Source: Planctomycetaceae bacterium
GTDB lineage: Bacteria > Planctomycetota > Planctomycetia > Planctomycetales > Planctomycetaceae
Reading direction: 5' to 3'
Assembly (NCBI GenBank): GCA_027000105.1
Contig: JALTOP010000512.1
Location: 1-7,667 of the forward strand
Length of the DNA stretch: 7,667 bases
The notes below the pieces were generated by a model. The model saw nothing but the letters and a program-made list of their open reading frames with translations. It was not told the origin of the DNA and searched no databases. Of the stretch, positions 1-6,851 are shown in pieces (position 1 is the stretch's first letter; every line of letters starts with the position of its first letter). The translations under genes were made by a program, and so were the position numbers.

Positions 1-2
1 AA

Positions 3-65
3 AACTATCAGACACTTGATGCACAATTGAAGCGACTGAATGTAAATGGAAAATGGAAATCATAA
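3..65 (+). CDS. Possible 3' end of an upstream gene (partial)
   Basis: The frame is open from the left edge to a TAA at 63-65 and gives about 20 residues ending in NVNGKWKS. The other two forward frames stop within the first 30 bases, and the sigma-54 promoter begins only about 30 bases later, as expected if a gene ends here. The fragment is too short to assign to a family and could be chance. Confidence 0.25.
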   Translation, partial: NYQTLDAQLKRLNVNGKWKS

Positions 66-92
66 AAAGCATTTCAACCTGAATCCGTCCCG

Positions 93-109
93 TTGGCACG
101 CTACTTGCT
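93..109 (+). promoter_or_regulatory. Sigma-54 (RpoN) -24/-12 promoter
   Basis: The sequence TTGGCACGctacTTGCT matches the sigma-54 consensus (TGGCAC-N5-TTGCW) at every conserved position. The invariant GG (95-96) and GC (107-108) are separated by exactly 10 bases. With C108 as -12, transcription should start near 120. Ten fixed bases at fixed spacing would be expected about 0.015 times by chance over both strands of this window. It lies between a probable gene end (65) and the small-gene cluster, which is a sensible promoter position. Sigma-54 promoters need an enhancer-binding activator; its site would be upstream, probably outside the window, and none is identified here. Confidence 0.72.
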
Positions 110-125
110 CTTATTCACACGCAGA

Positions 126-179
126 CAGGTTGACGGGTTTCAGGATAAACCGATTGTCCTGAAATTTTAACTCGACCTG
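126..179 (+). promoter_or_regulatory. Two-tier hairpin at the 5' end of the sigma-54 transcript
   Basis: The outer stem pairs CAGGTTGA (126-133) with TCGACCTG (172-179), 8 pairs with one G-U. The inner stem pairs TTTCAGGA (138-145) with TCCTGAAA (157-164), 8 perfect pairs. G-U pairs (135-137 with 165-167) and U146-G156, A147-U155, A148-U154 can extend the inner stem, leaving a five-base loop at 149-153. It begins about six bases after the predicted sigma-54 start, so it would form the 5' end of that transcript. The inner stem is followed by TTTT (165-168), so it could also act as a weak intrinsic terminator or attenuator. The function is inferred; the pairing is read directly. Confidence 0.5.
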
Positions 180-183
180 GCAT

Positions 184-201
184 GGTTGGTCTGTTCCAAC
201 C
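184..201 (+). promoter_or_regulatory. Second leader hairpin
   Basis: GGTTGG (184-189) pairs perfectly with CCAACC (196-201) around a six-base loop, only four bases after the first hairpin ends. Together they suggest a folded 5' leader of about 140 bases before the first small ORF at 259. No known riboswitch or attenuator class was recognised. Confidence 0.4.
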
Positions 202-258
202 GCCGTGAGCAAAGTGAGGTTATAATTTTGCGTCTGCAGGACTAGGGGGTTTTATCTG

Positions 259-405
259 ATGGAAAAATTCTTTGGAATGTTGGTAATTTCTTATGAAACC
301 TCCTGTATTCTTTCATTCTGCATGGGAGAATATCTTATCAGTTTCATATTCCTGTTACCAACATTATTTTTTGGTGCGATTCTTTTAAAGCTTGAATTAG
401 AATGA
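259..405 (+). CDS. Small hydrophobic protein, 48 residues, unknown function
   Basis: This is a short ORF beginning MEKFFGML. It has an AGGGGG Shine-Dalgarno-like run (244-249) nine bases before the ATG. The protein is almost entirely hydrophobic, with stretches at about residues 7-22 and 26-43 separated by a GEY turn, so it would be a small membrane protein with one long or two short membrane segments. Cysteines are at 16 and 21. Its TGA overlaps the next ATG (ATGA, 402-405), which suggests translational coupling and argues that both frames are real. It lies downstream of the sigma-54 promoter and folded leader. No family is recognised; AT-rich sequence readily yields hydrophobic chance ORFs, so confidence is limited. 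Confidence 0.38.
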   Translation: MEKFFGMLVISYETSCILSFCMGEYLISFIFLLPTLFFGAILLKLELE

Positions 406-572
406 ACTGGTTTTTATTGTTGGTTGCCGCTGTCGCAACCTGGCAGATTGTTGAGATATGGCATCATTCCATGTTGTTCGCCAACGCCAGATCTTACGTC
501 GAACTGATGGATAACAAGATCGGCGAATTGCTTACCTGCCCGTTCTGCCTGATTGGAATATTTTACTGTTAA
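402..572 (+). CDS. Small membrane-anchored protein with CPFC motif, probably truncated
   Basis: This 56-residue ORF has an N-terminal hydrophobic segment (about residues 3-19), a mixed helix (EIWHHSMLFANAR, 18-30), then GELLTCPFCL (41-50), and ends six residues later. The layout of one membrane helix, an amphipathic helix and a CPxC motif resembles small DUF1360-like membrane proteins known from phages and bacteria; this is from memory and unverified. In such proteins CPxCL is usually followed by a tryptophan and a second hydrophobic segment. Here that continuation appears in another frame: 554-577 reads WNILLLTV, then TAG at 578-580. An indel near 549-554 may therefore have truncated the gene. 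The ATG overlaps the preceding stop, and there is no strong ribosome site of its own. Confidence 0.5.
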   Translation: MNWFLLLVAAVATWQIVEIWHHSMLFANARSYVELMDNKIGELLTCPFCLIGIFYC

Positions 573-596
573 CAGTGTAGAAGGGCTTACTTGTTC

Positions 597-749
597 ATGA
601 CACCTTACGAAGAGGGATACGAAGCCTACCAGAATGGAGCGAGTCTTCAAGATTGCCCCTATCAAGCCGATTCTCCTGAAGCACAACTTTGGGAACAAGG
701 ATGGGAAGAAGGGGCAGACCAGGACTATGAACTCTTTTTTTTATTCTGA
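597..749 (+). CDS. Rmf/CrpP-like small protein (ribosome modulation factor family)
   Basis: This 50-residue acidic protein has the residue spacing of ribosome modulation factor: G7-Y8, G14, C20-P21-Y22-Q23, W32, G35-W36, E38. E. coli Rmf has the same GY-x6-G style start (G to G seven residues apart), G-x5-CPYQ, and W-x2-GW-xE, with one residue fewer between CPYQ and the tryptophan. Rmf binds the 30S subunit and dimerises ribosomes in stationary phase. Related CrpP-type proteins are common on plasmids and phages, with debated functions. Rmf of E. coli is basic, while this one is acidic, so ribosome binding cannot be assumed. Translation probably uses AAGGG (581-585), 11 bases upstream. The gene ends in an eight-T run (735-742), so a length change there would alter the C-terminus. 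The N-terminal 40 residues hold the whole recognisable domain. Confidence 0.62.
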   Translation: MTPYEEGYEAYQNGASLQDCPYQADSPEAQLWEQGWEEGADQDYELFFLF

Positions 750-937
750 CATTCCACAGACAGTCTACCGCGGTTTACGGGGCAAAGAGGTCCTGCTGGC
801 GACTTCTTTCATCCGTAGACGCGAATACCTTTTACACCGTTCGCTTCACACTGATATTTACCAAGCCCCTATTCCGGTTTGGTGTTGTCCACCGAAATGA
901 ATTCACCGGAATGGATGCATCAAAATTTTTGAATCGC

Positions 938-967
938 TTTACAAACCGGGCATATTGTGTTCACAAT
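938..967 (+). promoter_or_regulatory. Candidate cas operon promoter
   Basis: TTTACA (938-943, five of six bases of the -35 consensus) and CACAAT (962-967, four of six of the -10 consensus) are 18 bases apart. Transcription would begin near 974, about 65 bases before cas3. The match is ordinary and could be chance, but the position is right and no better candidate exists in the gap. Confidence 0.3.
954..967. promoter_or_regulatory. Operator-like inverted repeat ATTGTG-tt-CACAAT
   Basis: Two perfect six-base arms flank a two-base centre, the symmetry typical of sites for dimeric helix-turn-helix repressors. It overlaps the candidate -10 box of the cas promoter, where a bound protein would block transcription. 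The regulator is unknown, and none is encoded in the window. Confidence 0.33.
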
Positions 968-1038
968 GAACGGCAAGTTACATGGCCGTAAGTATTCCTG
1001 ATCGTACTACTACCACAAACTGGACTCCCTGATACAGT

Positions 1039-3522
1039 ATGAACGAATTTTACAACAGAGCAACGGGATTTTCGCCTTACCCTTATCAGGAGAAGATGCT
1101 GGCTTGCGAAAAACTGCCGCGAGTTCTGCAGGTTCCCACAGGTACAGGCAAAACCGCAGCGGTTATTTTGGGGTGGTTGTATCGCAGGCGTTTTGCCGGC
1201 GAATCTGTCCGAAAGCAGACACCTCGCCGCCTGGTTTATTGCTTGCCAATGCGGACACTGGTGGAACAGACCCAAGACGCAACGGCCCGGTGGCTGAAAA
1301 ACCTCGGGCTTGAAAACGAAGTCAAGCTGCATTTGCTGATGGGAGGCGAACAGGCGTCTGATTGGGATGAATCGCCCCAGCAGGAAGCCATTCTCGTTGG
1401 CACGCAAGATATGCTTCTTTCCCGGGCATTGAATCGTGGTTACGGGATGAGCAGGTATCGGTGGCCTGTTCATTTTGCAATGTTGAATAATGATGCCCTG
1501 TGGGTACTTGATGAAACGCAATTGATGGGAGTCGGCTTAACGACCTCGGCCCAACTGCAAGGTTTGCGTCACAAATTAAAGGTGTTCGGAAACTGCCAGA
1601 CATTATGGATGTCGGCCACGATGAATCTGCGTTCGCTTCAAACGGTTGATCACCAGGATGTGATCCAGGAACAGGACATTCTCTCTCTGTCAGCGGAAGA
1701 TGAAAAAGAACCGGCCATTCGTAAATTGATCGATGCCAGTAAACCTTTACAACGTTTCCCGTTGGAATTGAGCCAGGAAAGCAAAAAAAATTACGCTACC
1801 AGGTTGGCAGAGCAAGTGTGCGAAACCCATAAGCGGGGAACAATCACGCTTGTTGTTTTGAATCGAGTTCCCAGGACTCAAGGTTTATACAGCGCAATCC
1901 AGAAATTGTTGGCCAGGCAGGAAGAAGCCCCAGAGCTTTTTTTGATCCATTCCCGATTCCGTCCGACCGACCGTGCAGAAGTTCAACAACGGGCACTCGA
2001 TGAAACAACAGTTGCCCCTGACAGTCCTGGTCGGATCGTCGTCGCCACACAGGCGATCGAGGCGGGAGTCGATTTCTCTGCCACCACTCTGATTACCGAA
2101 CTGGCTCCTTTTTCATCAATGGTTCAGCGGTTTGGTCGCTGCAATCGTCGTGGTACGTGCGGAATTGAAAAAAGGCCACCTGCTGCTGTTTACTGGGTTG
2201 ATATCGAAACAGAAAAGAAGGATCTCTGTTTGCCGTACATTGAGAACGAACTGTCACTCTCCCGCGAATATTTGTCCCAGCTGGAAGATGTCGGGATTTC
2301 TTCTCTCAACAAAACGCAGCATAAACAGACCGCCCCGGTCGTACACGTTCTTCGCAAAAAAGACCTGCTTGACCTGTTCGATACCACTCCCGATTTGGCA
2401 GGTAATGACCTGGATGTCTCCCGCTACATACGAGATTCACAAGATACCGACGTGCAAGTTTACTGGCGAGATTGGGACAAGGAATCTGCTCAGGACGCCC
2501 CGCCGGTCGATGAAGAACAATTTCCTCCTCCAACGCACGAAGAACTCTGCTCCGTTCCCGTTGGAATGCTGCAAGGGAAAAACGGGTTCGTGGAGAAGAA
2601 CCGAAAAAAGGACAATCGATGTTACACATGGAATCCACTCGATTCCTGCTGGGATGTGGTAGAACCGAACGCGATTCGCCCGGGGATGACGCTTCTGTTT
2701 CATACTGAAACCGGTGGTTATGACCAACAATTAGGTTGGACCGGCGAACCAAAACATAAACCGGGTGTCCTTTCCATTCATGGTCATCTTCAGCGGGAAG
2801 CGATGGATCACGATGATCTCGGAAGCAGGCCGCTTTCCTTGTCGGATCACTTGCGGGATGTCGCGGAAGCTGCCGGCAACCTGAAATCTGCCCTGCAAAT
2901 GGAGGGAGATGGTATTCCGTGGGAAGCGATAATCCAATCAGCCTGGTGGCACGATGTTGGCAAAGGGCACGAAGCGTTTCAAAACGCCATGCGAGATTTT
3001 GATACCGTTCAACAGATCGACCCGGAACATCGAATTTTGTGGGCCAAATCGGGCGGGAGAGGAATTCCCGACTACCGCATTGAACAGGAGGGACAGGCAA
3101 TTTCCCGGCGAGGTTTTCGTCACGAATTGGCCAGTGCGCTGGCGTGGTTGTCTCAACATGAGGGGAAGGAACAGGCGAATTTGATCGCATACCTGATTGC
3201 GGCCCATCACGGCAAAGTGCGTATGAGTATCCGGAGCATGCCGAACGAAAATATCCCGAAAGATCCCGACATCAAATTTGCACGGGGTATCTGGGAAGGA
3301 GACATCCTTCCTGCAATGGAAATCGGGAATGGCGAATCGCTTCCAGAAACAACTCTCCATCTTGATTTGATGGAACTGGGCGAAAGTGAGGCCGGCCCGA
3401 GTTGGCTTTCACGCACACTGGAATTGCGGGAACAATTCGGCCCGTTCCAACTGGCGTATCTGGAAGCGTTGGTGCGCATTGCGGATTGGCATGGCAGCAA
3501 ACAGGAAGGAGAACAGTCATGA
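1039..3522 (+). CDS. cas3: Cas3, type I-G helicase-nuclease with C-terminal HD domain
   Basis: This is the signature effector of type I CRISPR-Cas, an ATP-driven 3'-5' DNA helicase with an HD nuclease that degrades DNA marked by the crRNA complex. Helicase superfamily 2 motifs appear in order: an upstream FSPYPYQ (11-17), Walker A PTGTGKT (33-39), motif Ia LPMRTLVEQTQ (69-79), DETQ in place of DEAH (158-161), SAT (192-194), motif V ATQAIEAGVD (336-345) and motif VI QRFGRCNRRG (363-372). The HD domain is C-terminal, as in type I-G: H604, the H638-D639 pair in WWHDVGKG, H695, H723-H724 and D816, so the full metal-binding set looks present. At 827 residues it is a normal full-length protein. An in-frame TGA at 1030-1032 makes ATG 1039 the first start; no Shine-Dalgarno is evident. 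Its stop overlaps the cas8 start by four bases. Confidence 0.95.
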   Translation: MNEFYNRATGFSPYPYQEKMLACEKLPRVLQVPTGTGKTAAVILGWLYRRRFAGESVRKQTPRRLVYCLPMRTLVEQTQDATARWLKNLGLENEVKLHLLMGGEQASDWDESPQQEAILVGTQDMLLSRALNRGYGMSRYRWPVHFAMLNNDALWVLDETQLMGVGLTTSAQLQGLRHKLKVFGNCQTLWMSATMNLRSLQTVDHQDVIQEQDILSLSAEDEKEPAIRKLIDASKPLQRFPLELSQESKKNYATRLAEQVCETHKRGTITLVVLNRVPRTQGLYSAIQKLLARQEEAPELFLIHSRFRPTDRAEVQQRALDETTVAPDSPGRIVVATQAIEAGVDFSATTLITELAPFSSMVQRFGRCNRRGTCGIEKRPPAAVYWVDIETEKKDLCLPYIENELSLSREYLSQLEDVGISSLNKTQHKQTAPVVHVLRKKDLLDLFDTTPDLAGNDLDVSRYIRDSQDTDVQVYWRDWDKESAQDAPPVDEEQFPPPTHEELCSVPVGMLQGKNGFVEKNRKKDNRCYTWNPLDSCWDVVEPNAIRPGMTLLFHTETGGYDQQLGWTGEPKHKPGVLSIHGHLQREAMDHDDLGSRPLSLSDHLRDVAEAAGNLKSALQMEGDGIPWEAIIQSAWWHDVGKGHEAFQNAMRDFDTVQQIDPEHRILWAKSGGRGIPDYRIEQEGQAISRRGFRHELASALAWLSQHEGKEQANLIAYLIAAHHGKVRMSIRSMPNENIPKDPDIKFARGIWEGDILPAMEIGNGESLPETTLHLDLMELGESEAGPSWLSRTLELREQFGPFQLAYLEALVRIADWHGSKQEGEQS
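3506..3511 (+). promoter_or_regulatory. Shine-Dalgarno that fixes the cas8 start
   Basis: AAGGAG lies seven bases before ATG 3519, inside the last codons of cas3. It supports this start over the longer in-frame alternative at 3402, which would add 39 residues read from within cas3 with no family resemblance. Confidence 0.8.
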
Positions 3523-5720
3523 CGGAAAAACAATACGACATTCTTCTGGAAGGCTGTGCCCCGGTGCCCTTGGCACACTACCTCAAAGCACTGGGCATCT
3601 TACGTCTTGTTTCAGAACAGGTTGATCCCCAGGCGCAAGGTTGGTGGGAGAGCGACAGCTTCTGGTTGCGATCCACACTGGATGAAAAGGGACTGACCGA
3701 CTTCTTTCTGAAACAGTATGAACCAACGCCGATTGTGGCTCCGTGGAATGGCGGAAGCGGTTTTTTTCCCAAAGACAGCCAGGATTCCATTCTGCAAATT
3801 CGAAACAGTTCAGCAAAACGTCTGTCCAAGTATCGCTATCTCATTAACTTGTGCTTTCAGTTGCTTGATGAGCAGGGCCTTTCAGAAAAGCCGGACAAAG
3901 ACGAAAAACCTCTGCTACTTCAAAGGTGCCGCAATCGTTTCCCGGATGAAGAATTGGTCTGTTTGGATGCTGCCTTTTTGCTGACAGAGGATGGCCCCAA
4001 ATATCCGCCATTGTTGGGAACGGGATGGAACGACGGACGGCTGGAGTTCACAAACAACTACATGCAACGCATTTGTGAAATTTTTGATTGTGAAACAGGA
4101 GAAGTTGCGGTCGAATCCATTTCGACATTGGATGAGTCACTATTCGCCAGTCTTGCAAATGGACGCATTCAATCTTCTATTGGTCAATTCGATCCTGGTA
4201 GTGCCGGCGGTGCGAACTCATCATCCATTAATCCCGATTCAAGAATTAATCCATGGGATTTTCTATTGATGCTCGAGGGAGCCATTGTGTTCGCAGCTGC
4301 TTCAGTCAAGCAACTATCAAGCAATGAACCGGGAACGCTCGCATTTCCATTTTGTGTGAGAGCCTCGGGGGCAGGTTACGGATCCGCTTCGACATCGGAT
4401 GAAGCTGACTCTCGTAATGAAATGTGGATGCCTCTGTGGCCCCAAGCCTCAACCTTTCTGGAAATAACAACGCTCCTCTCGGAAGGCCGCGCAGAGCTTC
4501 AGCGAAAATCTCCCAAAAACAGTGTCGAGTTTGCAAGAGCTATTTCCGCACTGGGTACGGACCGTGGCATAAACGCCTTTCAGCGATACGGATTTATGTT
4601 GCGTAACGGACTTTCGTATTTTGCGGTGCCATTAGATCGATATGAAGTCAAGTCGAATCCTCGTCTTGAAGAACTTATTGCCCCTATCGATTCCTGGCTG
4701 GAACGTTTTCGCAGTGTTGCCAAAGATGAAAACAACCCGGAATCGGCCAGACGGGCGCTACGAAAAATCGAAACGGCAATTCTTGAAATGTGCCAGCGCG
4801 GGAATTGGCAGGATGTTCAGAACTTGTTGATTGCATTGGGCGAAGCCGAGGCGGCAATCGCTATTTCGCCTAAACTGCGGGAAAAAGTCAAACCGATTCC
4901 GCCACTCTCTTCCCGGTGGATTGAACAGGCCTATCCAGAGGGGGGCGACATCGAATTCCGTCTCGCTGCTTCGCTGGCATCGCTTGATCATGAAAAGATC
5001 GGCCCGCTGCGCAGACATTTTGAACCATTGGAACAGAAAACCTGGTACTCGGGATACTGCAAATGGAGTGAAAACGACAGCGACCCGGATGTTGTCTGGT
5101 CGGAAGGAAGTCTGGTCCACAATATGACCCGCGTGTTGCATCGCAGAATGGTAGAGGTCATCAAGCAGGGAAAGCAGTCTGCGGATGAAGCGTTATTCGC
5201 CCCTCTTGGCGGGAAATACATGGCTTCGCTGGGCGATATCGCCTCCTTTATTGCAGGGGATGTTGATGATAAAAAAATCGACCGTTTGTTGCACGGGCTG
5301 ATTCTCGTTCGCTGGAAAAGTGTCAGAAGCGAAACGCTAAACAGACTCACGGGGAAACGGGAACCGCGTCCTTTCGCGCCGTACGCACTACTGAAACTCT
5401 GCTTTTTGCCCGGTTATCTGGATGCGGGGATCAACATCCCGCTTCAACCCGCAATTTTGCACCGGGCAGCTTCTGGAGATATTGCTTCTGCAACCCGACT
5501 GGCTGCACATCGGTTGCGAGGTTCCGGTTTGCCCCCTGCTGTCGAACAGATTGAATGTCCTGCGTGGCAAGCCAGGCGAACCGTTGCGGCACTCCTGTTC
5601 CCGATACGGATAAGCCAGGCACAACAATTGAAAAATCTTGTTGTCCGCAGAGAAGAGCCTGACGACACCTCGGAAGATCCTCAGGAGACCGAAAGCGGAT
5701 CGATTGCTCATCACGTCTAG
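3519..5720 (+). CDS. csx17: Cas8 large subunit of type I-G Cascade (Csx17 family)
   Basis: This is the large subunit of the type I-G crRNA complex (Cas8g/Cas8u2), expected to recognise the PAM and stabilise the R-loop. The 733-residue product has the full run of Csx17 hallmarks: LEGCAPVPLAHYLKALG (10-26), PTPIVAPWNGGSGFF (69-83), LLGTGWNDGRLEFTNNY (165-181; homologues usually have GTGGNDG), SSIGQFDPGSAGG (219-231), NPWDFLLMLEGA (244-255) and NAFQRYGFMLRNGLSYF (352-368). The rest is mainly helical, ending in an acidic tail (EEPDDTSEDPQETE). The length is ordinary for the family. The start at 3519 is set by the strong AAGGAG and by the family N-terminus. The ATGA overlap with cas3 implies coupled translation. 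An AAGGAAG before an in-frame ATG at 5124 could allow an internal C-terminal product, which is unproven. Confidence 0.94.
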   Translation: MTEKQYDILLEGCAPVPLAHYLKALGILRLVSEQVDPQAQGWWESDSFWLRSTLDEKGLTDFFLKQYEPTPIVAPWNGGSGFFPKDSQDSILQIRNSSAKRLSKYRYLINLCFQLLDEQGLSEKPDKDEKPLLLQRCRNRFPDEELVCLDAAFLLTEDGPKYPPLLGTGWNDGRLEFTNNYMQRICEIFDCETGEVAVESISTLDESLFASLANGRIQSSIGQFDPGSAGGANSSSINPDSRINPWDFLLMLEGAIVFAAASVKQLSSNEPGTLAFPFCVRASGAGYGSASTSDEADSRNEMWMPLWPQASTFLEITTLLSEGRAELQRKSPKNSVEFARAISALGTDRGINAFQRYGFMLRNGLSYFAVPLDRYEVKSNPRLEELIAPIDSWLERFRSVAKDENNPESARRALRKIETAILEMCQRGNWQDVQNLLIALGEAEAAIAISPKLREKVKPIPPLSSRWIEQAYPEGGDIEFRLAASLASLDHEKIGPLRRHFEPLEQKTWYSGYCKWSENDSDPDVVWSEGSLVHNMTRVLHRRMVEVIKQGKQSADEALFAPLGGKYMASLGDIASFIAGDVDDKKIDRLLHGLILVRWKSVRSETLNRLTGKREPRPFAPYALLKLCFLPGYLDAGINIPLQPAILHRAASGDIASATRLAAHRLRGSGLPPAVEQIECPAWQARRTVAALLFPIRISQAQQLKNLVVRREEPDDTSEDPQETESGSIAHHV

Positions 5721-6758
<1,038 letters not shown>

Positions 6759-6815
6759 GTGCTCCCGGTCTGGCTGTTCCTCTTTCAGCCGTACACATAA
6801 CACTCTTCTGGAAAA

Positions 6816-6831
6816 TTGCGAGGTGTCGCAA
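6816..6831 (+). other. Small perfect hairpin in the csb1-csb2 spacer
   Basis: TTGCGA (6816-6821) pairs with TCGCAA (6826-6831) around a GGTG tetraloop, 20 bases before the csb2 ATG. The loop and its neighbours contain GAGGTG (6820-6825), which resembles a Shine-Dalgarno but is too far from ATG 6852 to serve it. A weaker stem, GGCTG (6772-6776) with CAGCC (6786-6790), lies upstream. Neither is followed by a T run, so a terminator is unlikely; mRNA stability or processing is possible. Confidence 0.3.
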
Positions 6832-6851
6832 AGAATTGGTTGTGGATTAAG

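Larger units (their letters stand above)
750..1038. other. Intergenic region before cas3, no convincing gene
   Basis: No frame here gives a recognisable protein. The longest open stretches lack a ribosome site or run through the opposite strand of cas3. The region holds the candidate cas promoter and inverted repeat at 938-967, and then about 70 bases without a clear Shine-Dalgarno before the cas3 ATG. No CRISPR repeat, tRNA or insertion-sequence end was seen. Confidence 0.5.

Noticed and set aside
219..226. Perfect -10 hexamer TATAAT at 221-226
   Set aside because: No acceptable -35 box lies at 16-18 bases and there is no extended -10 TG. It lies in an AT-rich leader downstream of the sigma-54 promoter.
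634..900. 88-residue + strand frame overlapping the Rmf-like gene
   Set aside because: It covers most of the Rmf-like gene in another frame, has no good ribosome site and no recognisable motif; the Rmf spacing pattern makes the 597-749 frame the real one.
731..991. Open frame ending in a protein-like stretch (NEFTGMDASKFLNRFTNRAY) before TAA 989-991
   Set aside because: It has no ATG until 911 and no ribosome site, and I recognise no family. It could be a gene remnant, but nothing beyond composition supports it.
1..1038. Possible CRISPR array or leader upstream of cas3
   Set aside because: I found no direct repeat of 25-40 bases occurring more than once; only inverted repeats are present.
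2947..2961. Second sigma-54-like match (TGGCACgatgtTGGC) inside cas3
   Set aside because: It encodes the conserved WHDVG of the HD motif, has a mismatch in the -12 box, and is explained by protein conservation.
2306..3190. Long antisense frame (294 residues) within cas3
   Set aside because: It is a shadow of the strongly supported cas3 gene, with low-complexity arginine/proline-rich translation and no motif.
3402..3518. Longer 772-residue version of cas8
   Set aside because: The extra 39 residues come from cas3 coding sequence in another frame; AAGGAG and the Csx17 N-terminus point to ATG 3519.
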